64,000 bases of DNA from contig NZ_LMLR01000012.1 of NCBI RefSeq assembly GCF_001422645.1, positions 224,451 to 288,450 of the forward strand, in the 5' to 3' direction. Source of the DNA: Arthrobacter sp. Leaf69. GTDB lineage: Bacteria; Actinomycetota; Actinomycetes; Actinomycetales; Micrococcaceae. The translations under genes and the position numbers were made by a program. The notes below the pieces were generated by a model, which ran no database searches, was not told the origin of the DNA, and worked only from the letters and a program-made list of their open reading frames with translations. Positions within the stretch are counted from its first letter, which is position 1, and each line of letters begins with the position of its first letter. Positions 42,299-52,598 of this stretch are shown one piece after another.

Positions 42299-43708
42299 AT
42301 GGAAACCTACGACGCCCTTCTCGCCGCGATCACCCCGGACGCCGGCGAAACCCGGACCATCCTTGACCCCGCCACCGGAACGGTCGTCGGCGAAGCGCCC
42401 GTCCACACCGTCCAGGACCTCGAGCAGGCAATTGCCGCCGCCGAAGCCGCCCAGCCGGCCTGGGCGGCGCTGGGCCACGACGCCCGGAGCGCCGCCCTGC
42501 AGAGGGCCGCCGACGCCGTCGAACGCTCCGCCGAGGAACTGGCCCGGCTGCTCTCACGCGAGCAGGGCAAGCCGCTCAACGGCCCGAACGCCCGGTTCGA
42601 AGTCGGCGCCTGCGCCGCCTGGCTGCGCGCCGCCGCCGGCATCCCGCTGGAGCCGGAAACCGTCGTGGACGACGGCGAAACCCGCGCCGAACTGCACTAC
42701 CGGCCCATCGGCGTCGTCGGTGCGATCGGGCCGTGGAACTGGCCCATGATGATCACCGTCTGGCAGCTCGCCCCCGCCCTGCGGATGGGCAACGCCGTAG
42801 TGGTCAAACCGTCCGAATACACCCCGCTGTCCGTCCTGGCCCTGGCGAAGGTCATCAACGAGGAACTCCCCGACGGGCTGCTGAGCGTCGTCTCCGGCGG
42901 CCGCGACGTCGGCGAGGCCTTGGCCGGGCACCCGGCGATCGGCAAGATCATGTTCACCGGTTCCACCACCACCGGCAAGGCCATCATCAAATCCTCCGCG
43001 GACACGGTCAAACGCCTCACCCTGGAACTCGGCGGCAACGACGCCGGCATCGTCCTGCCCGACGCCGACCCCAAGACCATCGCCGAAGGCCTGTTCTGGG
43101 GCGCGTTCATCAACACCGGCCAGACCTGCGCAGCGCTCAAGCGACTCTACGTCCACACCGATATCTACGACGCCGTCTGCGAAGAGGTCACCGCCGTGGC
43201 CGCCGCGATGCCCATGGGTGTCGGCCTGGACGAGAACAACGTCCTCGGCCCGTTGCAGAACAAGCAGCAGTACGACATCGTGGCCCGGCTGGTGGAGGCG
43301 GCACGCGATTCGGGGGCCAGGATCCTCCTGGGTGGCAACCCGGACGCCGAGCAGCCCGGGCACTTCTACCCCGCCACCTTGGTCGCCGACATCGACAACA
43401 CCAACCCGATGGTCGCGGAGGAGCAGTTCGGACCCGCCCTCCCGATCGTCCGGTACAGCACCGTGGACGAGGCCGTCACGATGGCGAACGCGCTCGACGT
43501 CGGGCTCGGCGCCTCCGTCTGGTCCGCCGACGCCGCGAAAGCCCGCAACGTCGCTGCCCGGCTCGAGGCCGGCACTGTCTGGATCAACAAACACGGTGCC
43601 GTGGACCCGCGCATCCCCTTCGGCGGAGCCAAGCAGTCCGGCTACGGACTCGAGTTCGGCGTCGAAGGCCTCAAAGCCCTGGGCGTTCCGCAGGTGATCA
43701 ACGGCTGA
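42299..43708 (+). CDS. Aldehyde dehydrogenase (probable phenylacetaldehyde dehydrogenase)
   Basis: NAD(P)-dependent oxidation of an aldehyde to its acid, 469 residues. Seen: PWNWPMMITVWQLAPALRMG (about 141-160), the NAD fold glycines in FTGSTTTGK, the general-base Glu in LTLELGGN at about 246, and the catalytic cysteine in NTGQTCAA at about 280. The amine oxidase next door makes aryl-acetaldehydes, so phenylacetaldehyde or 4-hydroxyphenylacetaldehyde is the likely substrate. ATG 42299 is preceded by GGAG. Confidence 0.87.
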   Translation: METYDALLAAITPDAGETRTILDPATGTVVGEAPVHTVQDLEQAIAAAEAAQPAWAALGHDARSAALQRAADAVERSAEELARLLSREQGKPLNGPNARFEVGACAAWLRAAAGIPLEPETVVDDGETRAELHYRPIGVVGAIGPWNWPMMITVWQLAPALRMGNAVVVKPSEYTPLSVLALAKVINEELPDGLLSVVSGGRDVGEALAGHPAIGKIMFTGSTTTGKAIIKSSADTVKRLTLELGGNDAGIVLPDADPKTIAEGLFWGAFINTGQTCAALKRLYVHTDIYDAVCEEVTAVAAAMPMGVGLDENNVLGPLQNKQQYDIVARLVEAARDSGARILLGGNPDAEQPGHFYPATLVADIDNTNPMVAEEQFGPALPIVRYSTVDEAVTMANALDVGLGASVWSADAAKARNVAARLEAGTVWINKHGAVDPRIPFGGAKQSGYGLEFGVEGLKALGVPQVING

Positions 43709-43771
43709 CCGGACCTGGAACCACCCGCCGTCGAACACCTCGTTCGACACGGGCACCGGGCTCGTGACACA

Positions 43772-43816
43772 GCAACGGCCCAGCGCTGCGGTGTTCCCGC
43801 AGCGCTGGGCCGTTGC
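43772..43816. terminator. Strong 20-bp bidirectional terminator hairpin
   Basis: Exact 20-bp arms 43772-43791 and 43797-43816 around a 5-base loop, extended by three further pairs past a mismatch. It lies between the convergent aldehyde dehydrogenase and flavin monooxygenase genes. Confidence 0.75.
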
Positions 43817-43869
43817 CGTGCTACGGGACGCGACGCTCCCGCCCTCGGCGGGGGTGCCTGTGCCGGAGC

Positions 43870-45798
43870 TCAGCCCGCGTGATCCTGCAATTCGCGGGCA
43901 CGGTGGCCGGCCTGCAGCAGGGGCGCGAAGAACGCGGCCAGCTCCGCCGTCGCCGTCAGCGGCAGGATGTTCGCCACGTACTGGTCCGGCCGCACCACCA
44001 CCACCGCGCCGCCCCGGTCGATGCCGCGCAGCTCGAAGATGTCCGCCGCCGGATCGGTGCCGTAGACCTTCTCAAGGTAGGTGAGCTTGAACGGCCCCAC
44101 CTCCGGCTTGAACACCGCAGGCACGGCGCCGATTTCGATGCCCGTGTGGTCCTGCTGGTAGACCACCTTCACGTCGAACCAGGCGTCGCTGTCGGCACCT
44201 TCGGGGGTGGCAGCGAGCGGTGAGTCCGGTGCGGTGGCCAGCCATGCGGCGAGATCGGTGGTCGGCGACGGGGCCGCCGCCGACTGACCTGGCGCTGCCG
44301 CGTCCGCGAAGACATAGATGCGCCAGCGGCCGTCCGCCGCGGCCTGGTGGCCGAGCTGGACCGGGTTGGTGTCGCACACCCGCACCACCGGCGCGGATTT
44401 GAAGCGCTTGCCGACAGGGAAGCCGGTGGCCAGGTTCTGATGCGTCGCCTCGGCGACGATCATCGACGGCGAGTACTCGGTCATAAAGCCCGCGGGGAAC
44501 TCGGCGGTGCGCACGTAGAAGTCCTCGAGCTCGGAGGGGTTCTCGAATTCCTCGGGCTTCTTCGCCATGAGCGTCGACCACACCTTGTCGAAGTCGATGA
44601 GGTTCTTCGCGACGACCTGCCGCTCGGCCGAGTAGGTGGAGAGCAGGCTCTCCGGGCTGCGGCCTTCCAGCACGTGGCCTAGCTTCCAGCCGATGTTAAA
44701 GCCGTCCTGCATGGAGACGTTCATGCCCTGCCCGGCTTTGGCGCTGTGCGTGTGGCAGGCGTCGCCGGTGATAAAAACGCGCGGCGTGCGGGTGCCGAGG
44801 TCCTCCGGGATGACGTCGTCGAACCGGTCGGTGAGGCGGTGGCCCACCTCGTACACGCTGTGCCAGGCCACGTTGCGCACGTCGAGCGTGTAGGGGTGGA
44901 TGATCGCATTGGCCTTGGCGATGATCTGCTCGATGGTGGTCTTGCGGACGGCCCCGTTATCGTCTGCGGGCACTTCGCCGAGGTCGACGTACATGCGGAA
45001 GAGATGCCCGCCCTCGCGCGGGATCAGCAGGATGCTGCCGCCGTCGTGGGACTGGATGGCGCACTTGAGGCGGATGTCGGGGAAATCCGTGTTCGCGAGC
45101 ACGTCCATAACGCCCCACGCGTGGTTGGCCTGGTCGCCGGCCATGGTGCAGCCGATCGAAGCGCGGACCTTGCTGCGCGCGCCGTCCGCACCGACGACGT
45201 ACTTGGCCCGCACGATGCGCGTCTGGCCCTCGTCGGGGCCTGCGGTGTGGAGGAGGGTCACGGCGACGGGGTACTCGCCCTCGCCGACCTCGAGCCCAAC
45301 GAACTCGTAGCCGTAGTCGGGCGCCATGCGGGAGGGCGAGTTGGCCATGAATTCGCCGAAGTAGTCCAGCACGCGGGCCTGGTTGACGATGAGGTGCGGG
45401 AATTCGCTGATCCCACCCGGGTCGTCGAGGGTGCGGGCGCTGCGGACGATCTTCGAGGGGTTCCGGGGGTCCGGCTTCCAGAATGCCATCTCGGTGATGC
45501 GGTAGGCCTCGGCGATGATCCGCTCGGCGAAGCCGAAGGCCTGGAAGGTCTCGACGCTCCGGGCCTGGATGCCGTCGGCTTGGCCGATGGCGAGCCGCCC
45601 TGCGCGGCGCTCCACAATGCGGGTGGTGACGCCCGGGAACTGGGACAGCTGGGCGGCCGCGAGCATACCTGCGGGGCCGGTGCCCACAATGAGCACGTCC
45701 ACCTCGTCAGGAAGCTGGGCGGAGCGGTCGATGCCGATGCCGGCAGCCGGCTGGACGCGCGGGTCACCGGATACGTATCCGTGATGGTGGAAATGCAC
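43870..45798 (-). CDS. FAD-dependent aromatic monooxygenase (phenol 2-/3-hydroxybenzoate 4-monooxygenase type)
   Basis: NAD(P)H-dependent flavin hydroxylase, 642 residues. FAD-binding GxGxxG is DVLIVGTGPAGMLAAAQL at about 34-51, the DG motif is VVGADGARSKVR at about 202, and the ribityl-binding GD motif is VFITGDACHTHSAKAGQG at about 342. The C-terminal thioredoxin-like domain (about 470-642) is typical of phenol hydroxylase/MobA. Beside the homoprotocatechuate genes, hydroxylation of a hydroxyphenylacetate is the likely job. The named relatives act on 3-hydroxybenzoate or phenol, so the substrate is uncertain. It is divergent from the hpa operon. Confidence 0.82.
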   Translation of the reverse strand: MHFHHHGYVSGDPRVQPAAGIGIDRSAQLPDEVDVLIVGTGPAGMLAAAQLSQFPGVTTRIVERRAGRLAIGQADGIQARSVETFQAFGFAERIIAEAYRITEMAFWKPDPRNPSKIVRSARTLDDPGGISEFPHLIVNQARVLDYFGEFMANSPSRMAPDYGYEFVGLEVGEGEYPVAVTLLHTAGPDEGQTRIVRAKYVVGADGARSKVRASIGCTMAGDQANHAWGVMDVLANTDFPDIRLKCAIQSHDGGSILLIPREGGHLFRMYVDLGEVPADDNGAVRKTTIEQIIAKANAIIHPYTLDVRNVAWHSVYEVGHRLTDRFDDVIPEDLGTRTPRVFITGDACHTHSAKAGQGMNVSMQDGFNIGWKLGHVLEGRSPESLLSTYSAERQVVAKNLIDFDKVWSTLMAKKPEEFENPSELEDFYVRTAEFPAGFMTEYSPSMIVAEATHQNLATGFPVGKRFKSAPVVRVCDTNPVQLGHQAAADGRWRIYVFADAAAPGQSAAAPSPTTDLAAWLATAPDSPLAATPEGADSDAWFDVKVVYQQDHTGIEIGAVPAVFKPEVGPFKLTYLEKVYGTDPAADIFELRGIDRGGAVVVVRPDQYVANILPLTATAELAAFFAPLLQAGHRARELQDHAG

Positions 45799-45839
45799 GG
45801 GCTTTCCTCACTTCGTTGTGTGGCGGCCTGTCGCCGTCT

Positions 45840-45876
45840 TTCGTGTTCGATAATTGAACTTCGTGTTCTATTATCG
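45840..45876 (-). promoter_or_regulatory. Direct repeats at the monooxygenase promoter
   Basis: TTCGTGTTCGATAATT (45840-45855) and TTCGTGTTCTATTATCG (45860-45876) are near-copies spaced 20 bases apart, two helical turns, in an AT-rich stretch 42-78 bases upstream of the monooxygenase start. Binding site of a regulator not identified here; the promoter itself must be nearby. Confidence 0.5.
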
Positions 45877-45955
45877 AAAGTTAGTCTGTGATCCAGAACT
45901 GTACGGCAGATATGACGTGGGTTACAAGTGCCTCGAAAACCTCCGGAATCAGGGG

Positions 45956-45997
45956 TTGACGATCCGCCATCCCTAAGTCATAGTCATCGTATACGAT
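45956..45997 (+). promoter_or_regulatory. Promoter and GntR-type operator of the homoprotocatechuate operon
   Basis: A possible -35 TTGACG (45956-45961) and -10 CATAGT (45979-45984) with 17-base spacing are followed by the perfect 12-bp palindrome ATCGTATACGAT (45986-45997). GTATAC-centred palindromes are typical of FCD-type GntR regulators, and such a gene is the second in this operon, so autorepression is likely. Confidence 0.55.
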
Positions 45998-46021
45998 TTC
46001 GTACTCGATGAGGAGATATTC

Positions 46022-47518
46022 TTGGAACAGGTCACCGACCACATCCTGGCCGCGGCCCGCAAGGTCATCGCGGTGCATATCAACTACCCCAGCCGTGCCG
46101 CCCAGCGCGGGCGGACGCCGGAACAGCCGTCCTACTTCCTGAAGCCATCGTCCTCCCTGGCACTCGGTTCGGCAGCAGCCCCTTCGACGGTGGAGCGCCC
46201 GGCCGGCTGCGAACTCCTCGGCTACGAGGGCGAAATCGCTTTGATCATCGGCAAGCCCGCCCGGCGCGTGGGCCTCGAGGACGCCTGGAGCCACGTCGAG
46301 TGGGTCACGGCCAGCAACGACCTCGGCGTGTACGACCTCCGCTATGCGGACAAAGGCTCCAACCTCCGCTCCAAGGGCGGCGACGGCTTCACACCCGTGG
46401 GCCCGGGCCTGATCGCGGCCGACGCCGTGGACCCCGCCGCGCTGCGGATCCGCACCTGGCACAACGGCGACCTCGTCCAGGACGACACCACCAACGACCT
46501 GCTCTTCCCCTTCGCCCGGCTCGTGGCCGATCTCTCCCAACTGCTCACCCTCGAAGAAGGGGACATCATCCTCACCGGCACCCCGGCCGGGGCCTCGGTC
46601 GCCACGCCGGGCGACGTCGTCGAGGTGGAGGTCAGCAGCGCTGACCTGACCACCGGCCGGTTGGTCACCCGGGTGGAGGAAGGTACGACGCCGTTCGCGG
46701 ACTTCGGCGCCCGGCCGAAGACGGACGACCTGCAGCGGGAGGAAGCCTACGGTTCCCGCGAAGCGGCGGGGCTTGCCGCTCTGGCACCGGAGGCGCCGGC
46801 TCCCGTCCTGTCCCCGGAGCTGAAGGCGAAGCTGGAAAGCGTCTGCACCGCCACCCTGTCCTCCCAGCTGCGCAAGCGCGGACTGAACAACGTCAGCATC
46901 GACGGCCTCACCTCCACCCGCCCCGACAAGCGCATTGTGGGCCTGGCCCGGACCCTGCGCTACGTGCCCAACCGCGAGGACCTTTTCAAGGCCCACGGCG
47001 GCGGTTTCAACGCCCAGAAGAAGGCGATCGACTCCGTCAACGAGGGTGAAATCCTCGTCATGGAGGCCCGCGGCGAAAAGGGCACCGGCACCATCGGCGA
47101 CATCCTGGCCCTCCGCGCCCAGGTCCGCGGAGCCGCCGCCATCATCACCGACGGCGGCGTCCGCGACTTCTCCGCCGTCGCCGCCATGGACATGCCCACC
47201 TACTACGCCAACCCGCACCCCGCGGTCCTGGGCCGCCGGCATATCCCGTGGGACACGGACATCACCATCGCCTGCGGCGGCACCACCGTGCAGCCCGGGG
47301 ACATCATCGTGGCGGATTCCGACGGCATCCTGGTGATCCCGCCGGCCCTCGCCGAAGAGCTCGCGGACGATTCCATCGCACAGGAGCGTGAGGAAACGTT
47401 CATCGCCGAGATGGTGCAGCAGGGCCACAGCGTGGACGGCCTTTACCCGCTGAACGCCGCATGGCGCATCAAGTATCACGAATGGGAAGCGATGGGAAGC
47501 GGTAAAACCAATGGCTGA
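46022..47518 (+). CDS. Fumarylacetoacetate hydrolase-RraA fusion, probable isomerase/decarboxylase of homoprotocatechuate degradation
   Basis: 498 residues from TTG 46022 (GAGGAG seven bases upstream). The N-terminal FAH/HpcE-like domain, about 15-225, has metal ligands E68, E70 and D99 in YEGEIALI and NDLGVYD, and LTGTPAG at 183-189. A linker (230-262) leads to an RraA/HMG-aldolase-like domain, about 263-460, that keeps the family's D-x20-R-D motif exactly (D359, R380, D381), so it should be catalytic. HpcE/HpaG normally has two FAH halves; here one is RraA. The neighbours lack a CHM isomerase (hpaF), so the fusion may supply both isomerisation and decarboxylation (inference). It is the first gene of the operon. 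Confidence 0.8.
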   Translation: MEQVTDHILAAARKVIAVHINYPSRAAQRGRTPEQPSYFLKPSSSLALGSAAAPSTVERPAGCELLGYEGEIALIIGKPARRVGLEDAWSHVEWVTASNDLGVYDLRYADKGSNLRSKGGDGFTPVGPGLIAADAVDPAALRIRTWHNGDLVQDDTTNDLLFPFARLVADLSQLLTLEEGDIILTGTPAGASVATPGDVVEVEVSSADLTTGRLVTRVEEGTTPFADFGARPKTDDLQREEAYGSREAAGLAALAPEAPAPVLSPELKAKLESVCTATLSSQLRKRGLNNVSIDGLTSTRPDKRIVGLARTLRYVPNREDLFKAHGGGFNAQKKAIDSVNEGEILVMEARGEKGTGTIGDILALRAQVRGAAAIITDGGVRDFSAVAAMDMPTYYANPHPAVLGRRHIPWDTDITIACGGTTVQPGDIIVADSDGILVIPPALAEELADDSIAQEREETFIAEMVQQGHSVDGLYPLNAAWRIKYHEWEAMGSGKTNG

Positions 47519-48191
47519 CACAGTGACAGCCGCTGCCACAAGCACAAACGCTGCCAGCAAATCCGAGCGGGCCTACGCCTCCGTCAAGACCCGCATCGTC
47601 GACGGCACCTACTCCCCCGGCTACCGGCTGGTGCTCGCCAAGATCGCCGAGGACCTGGGCGTCAGCGTGGTGCCGGTGCGCGAGGCCATCCGCCGGCTCG
47701 AGGCGGAAGGCCTGGTGAAGTTCGAGCGGAACGTCGGCGCCACCGTGGCCGGCATTGACCCCACCGAATACCTGTACACGATGCAGACGCTGAGCATCAT
47801 CGAGGGCGCCGCGACGGCCCTTTCGGCTCCGCTCATCGGGCCTGCGGACGTGGCACGCGCCCGGTCCGTGAACGCCGAGATGCGCGACTGCCTGACGCAC
47901 TTCGACCCGGTCCGGTTCACGCAGCTGAACCAGGATTTCCACAGCGTCCTGTTCGAGCACTGCCCCAACCCGCACATCCTGGACCTGGTCCACCGGGGCT
48001 GGAACAGGCTCGCGTCCCTGCGGTCCTCCACATTCCGGTTCGTCCCCGGCCGCGCCCACGAGTCCGTGGACGAACACGAGGAGCTCCTGCAGCTCATCGA
48101 GTCCGGTGCCGGCGCGGATGAGATCGAACGGGCCGCCCGCCTGCACCGCTCCGCCACCCTGGACGCGTACCTCGCCCAAAGCAACAGTTAG
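47511..48191 (+). CDS. GntR-family (FCD) regulator of the homoprotocatechuate operon
   Basis: 226 residues, ATG 47511 overlapping the previous gene by 8 bases. A winged helix at about 18-85 (VLAKIAEDLGVSVVPVREAI) precedes an FCD domain with the metal-ligand pattern intact: Asp/His in LNQDFHSVLFEHC, His in VDEHEELLQ and His in ARLHRSAT. It probably binds the GTATAC palindrome at 45986-45997 and is released by a pathway acid such as homoprotocatechuate. Placement inside the operon gives autoregulation. Confidence 0.85.
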   Translation: MADTVTAAATSTNAASKSERAYASVKTRIVDGTYSPGYRLVLAKIAEDLGVSVVPVREAIRRLEAEGLVKFERNVGATVAGIDPTEYLYTMQTLSIIEGAATALSAPLIGPADVARARSVNAEMRDCLTHFDPVRFTQLNQDFHSVLFEHCPNPHILDLVHRGWNRLASLRSSTFRFVPGRAHESVDEHEELLQLIESGAGADEIERAARLHRSATLDAYLAQSNS

Positions 48192-48201
48192 GAAGACAAC
48201 A

Positions 48202-49716
<1,515 letters not shown>

Positions 49717-49754
49717 CAGCGCTCACCGGCCACCCTCAACGAAGAGAGAATCCC

Positions 49755-50861
49755 ATGACCAGCCAAGCTTCACAGCACAACTTCGTCCCCACCCCCACCG
49801 TCCCCGCTCCGGACATCGTCCGCTGCGCCTACATGGAGATTGTGGTCACCGACCTCGCCAAGTCCCGCGAGTTCTACGTGGGCCTCCTGGGCCTGCACGT
49901 CACCGAAGAGGACGAAAACGCCATCTACCTGCGCTCCTTCGAGGAGTTCATCCACCACAACCTGGTGCTCCGCAAAGGCCCCATCGCCGCCGTCGCGGCC
50001 TTCGCGTACCGGGTGAAGTCCCCCGCCGAAGTGGACGCCGCCGAGGCGTACTACAAGGAGCTGGGCTGCCGCACCGAACGCCGCAAGGACGGCTTCACCA
50101 AGGGAGTCGGCGACTCCGTCCGGGTGGAGGACCCGCTGGGCTTCCCCTACGAGTTCTTCTACGAGGTGGAGCACGTGGAACGCCTCACCCAGCGCTACGA
50201 CCTCTACTCCGCCGGCGAGCTGGTCCGGCTGGACCACTTCAACCAGGTGACCCCGGACGTTCCCCGCGGCCGGAAGTACCTGGAGGACCTGGGCTTCCGT
50301 GTCTCCGAGGACATCCAGGACTCCGACGGCGTCACCTACGCCGCCTGGATGCACCGCAAGCAGACCGTGCACGACACCGCCCTGACCGGCGGCAACGGCC
50401 CGCGCATGCACCACGTCGCGTTCGCCACCCACGAAAAGCACAACATCATCCAGATCTGCGACAAGATGGGCGCCCTGCGCATCAGCGACCGGATCGAACG
50501 CGGGCCCGGCCGGCACGGCGTCTCCAACGCCTTCTACCTGTACATCCTGGACCCGGACGGGCACCGCGTGGAGATCTACACGCAGGACTACTACACCGGC
50601 GACCCGGACAACCCCACCATCACCTGGGACGTCCACGACAACCAGCGCCGCGACTGGTGGGGCAACCCCGTGGTCCCGTCCTGGTACACCGAGGCTTCGC
50701 TGGTGCTGGACCTCGACGGCAACCCGCAGCCCGTCGTCGTCCGTGAGGAAAAGAGCGAAATGGCCGTGACCGTGGGTGCCGACGGATTCTCGTACACCCG
50801 CAAGGAAGAGGACGGTCACGCCGGGGAAAAGACCGGCTTCAAGCTCGGCGCGCAGCTGTAG
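49755..50861 (+). CDS. hpaD: 3,4-dihydroxyphenylacetate (homoprotocatechuate) 2,3-dioxygenase
   Basis: Extradiol ring-cleaving enzyme of the vicinal-oxygen-chelate type, 368 residues. By alignment from memory with Brevibacterium HPCD and A. globiformis MndD (offset about +6), the metal ligands are H161 (LDHFNQV), H220 (MHHVAFAT) and E273 (HRVEIYT), and the second-sphere acid/base is H206. The relatives use Fe(II) or Mn(II); the sequence alone does not tell which. It has two pairs of VOC modules and a C-terminal lid (about 290-368). ATG 49755 follows GAAGAGAGAA. hpaH starts 2 bases after its stop. Confidence 0.93.
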   Translation: MTSQASQHNFVPTPTVPAPDIVRCAYMEIVVTDLAKSREFYVGLLGLHVTEEDENAIYLRSFEEFIHHNLVLRKGPIAAVAAFAYRVKSPAEVDAAEAYYKELGCRTERRKDGFTKGVGDSVRVEDPLGFPYEFFYEVEHVERLTQRYDLYSAGELVRLDHFNQVTPDVPRGRKYLEDLGFRVSEDIQDSDGVTYAAWMHRKQTVHDTALTGGNGPRMHHVAFATHEKHNIIQICDKMGALRISDRIERGPGRHGVSNAFYLYILDPDGHRVEIYTQDYYTGDPDNPTITWDVHDNQRRDWWGNPVVPSWYTEASLVLDLDGNPQPVVVREEKSEMAVTVGADGFSYTRKEEDGHAGEKTGFKLGAQL

Positions 50862-50863
50862 CC

Positions 50864-51649
50864 ATGCTGGATGCCAAGACGATCGAGGCCATCGCCGACG
50901 AACTGCTGGAAGCGGGCCGCAGCCGGACACCGGTCCCCCGCCTGACGGCCCGTTACCCGGACATGACGGTGGAGGACTCCTACGCCGTGCAGCAGCTGTG
51001 GCGCCGGCGCAACGAGGACGCCGGCCGGACGCTGGTGGGCCGGAAGATCGGCCTCACCTCCAAGGCCATGCAGGCGGCCACCGGCATCACCGAACCGGAC
51101 TACGGCGCCATCTTCGATGACATGGTGCTTGAGACCGGCTGCGCGGTCCGGTGGGACCGGTATACCCACCCCCGCGTGGAAGTGGAGCTGGCGTTTGTGC
51201 TGAAGAAGGACCTGTCCGGCCCGGGCTGCACCATCTTCGATGTCCTGAACGCCACCGACTACGTGGTGCCGGCCCTCGAGATCCTGGATTCCAGGATCGA
51301 GATGGAGGGCCGGACCATCGTGGACACCATCGCGGACAACGCGGCGATGGGCGCCATGGTGGTGGGCGGCAACCCCGTCCGGCCCGACGCCGTGGACCTG
51401 CGCTGGGTCTCCGCCATCCTCTACAAGAACCAGACTGTGGAGGAAACCGGCGTGGCGGCAGGGGTCCTGGACCATCCCGCCGCGGGGGTCCACTGGCTGG
51501 CGAACAAGATCGCCGCCCACGGTGACGCCATGAAAGCCGGGGACATCATCCTGGCCGGCTCGTTCACCCGGCCGCTCTGGGTGTACCAGGGCGATACCGT
51601 CCACGCCGACTACGGACCCCTGGGGAGCATCACATGCCGCTTCGAGTAG
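50864..51649 (+). CDS. hpaH: 2-oxo-hept-4-ene-1,7-dioate hydratase
   Basis: Adds water to 2-oxo-hept-4-ene-1,7-dioate (equivalently the 2-hydroxy-hepta-2,4-diene form), giving the substrate of HpaI. 261 residues, family-typical, with the FAH-like fold: VGRKIGLTSKAMQAATGI at about 59-76, metal ligands in VEVELAFVL at about 106 and PALEILDSRI at about 137, and IILAGSFTRPLWV at about 227. It is separated from hpaD by 2 bases and overlaps hpaI by 16 bases. Confidence 0.9.
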   Translation: MLDAKTIEAIADELLEAGRSRTPVPRLTARYPDMTVEDSYAVQQLWRRRNEDAGRTLVGRKIGLTSKAMQAATGITEPDYGAIFDDMVLETGCAVRWDRYTHPRVEVELAFVLKKDLSGPGCTIFDVLNATDYVVPALEILDSRIEMEGRTIVDTIADNAAMGAMVVGGNPVRPDAVDLRWVSAILYKNQTVEETGVAAGVLDHPAAGVHWLANKIAAHGDAMKAGDIILAGSFTRPLWVYQGDTVHADYGPLGSITCRFE

Positions 51650-52455
51650 AACCCGATCCCACCTTCCGGGATGCCCTGCGCAACCAAACGGGCGCTTCTG
51701 GCCGTCCTTTGGCCGGAATGTGGGTGTGCTCTGGCAGCCCCCTGGTGGCGGAGATCTGCGCAGGTTCCGGACTGGACTGGCTCCTGATCGACGCCGAACA
51801 CAGCCCCAACGGCCTCGAGTCCATCCTTGCCCAGCTCCAGGCCGTGAACGGCTATCCGGTCCAGGTGATGGTCCGGCCGCCGGTCAACGACACCGTGCTG
51901 CTCAAGCAGTACCTCGACCTGGGCGCCCAGAACCTGCTGATCCCCATGGTGAACTCGGCGGCCGAGGCGGAAGCCGCCGTGGCCGCCACCCGGTACCCGC
52001 CGCGCGGCGTGCGCGGCGTGGGCTCCGCGCTGGCCCGCGCCTCCCGCTGGAACCGGGTCCCCGAGTATCTGGCCGGGGCCTCCGGCACCGTCAGCGTCAC
52101 CGTCCAGATTGAATCCGCCGCGGCTGTCGAGGCCGTGGCGGAGATCCTGGCGGTCGACGGCGTGGACGCCATTTTCCTGGGGCCCTCGGACCTCGCCGCG
52201 TCCATGGGCGTGCTGGGGCAGCAGGAACACCCGGACGTGCGTGCCGCCGTCGAACGCTGCCTTGCTGCTGCCGCGGCGGCCGGCAAACCCGCCGGCGTGA
52301 ACGCGTTCAATCCGGCCACCGCGCACCAGTATCTGGCCGCCGGCGCAGCCTTTATTCTGGTGGGCGCCGATGTGGCGCTGCTGGCCCGGGGCAGCGAAGC
52401 CCTCGCTGCGGGATTCGTGACACCGGCCTCCGGCGCCACCCCCACCAGTTACTGA
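51634..52455 (+). CDS. hpaI: 4-hydroxy-2-oxoheptane-1,7-dioate aldolase
   Basis: Class II aldolase that cleaves 4-hydroxy-2-oxoheptanedioate to pyruvate and succinic semialdehyde, the last step of the route. 273 residues. Catalytic His in LIDAEHSPN at about 55, Arg in VMVRPPVND at about 80, metal ligands Glu in VTVQIESAAAV at about 155 and Asp in FLGPSDLAASMG at about 187. The ATG lies inside the end of hpaH. Operon end; 143 bases to the next gene. Confidence 0.92.
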   Translation: MPLRVEPDPTFRDALRNQTGASGRPLAGMWVCSGSPLVAEICAGSGLDWLLIDAEHSPNGLESILAQLQAVNGYPVQVMVRPPVNDTVLLKQYLDLGAQNLLIPMVNSAAEAEAAVAATRYPPRGVRGVGSALARASRWNRVPEYLAGASGTVSVTVQIESAAAVEAVAEILAVDGVDAIFLGPSDLAASMGVLGQQEHPDVRAAVERCLAAAAAAGKPAGVNAFNPATAHQYLAAGAAFILVGADVALLARGSEALAAGFVTPASGATPTSY

Positions 52456-52598
52456 CCTTCCAAGGACCTATTCCGGGTTCCTGCGCCGGTTCGCCGAGGA
52501 AACCGTCCCTGGCCTGCCCTCCGTTCGGCCCTACCGGTCCCGCCCCGACGGGTGTCCAATGGTCCGTAACGGTAGGAGCGCGGGCGAAGGAGCTGGCC

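Noticed and set aside
44746..45891. 381-codon frame antisense to the flavin monooxygenase
   Set aside because: Antisense shadow; the monooxygenase has FAD motifs on the other strand.
45881..47560. Long open frame antisense to the FAH-RraA gene (about 559 codons)
   Set aside because: It mirrors the real gene, as expected in GC-rich DNA, shows Gly/Val/Asp-rich nonsense composition, and no family pattern.
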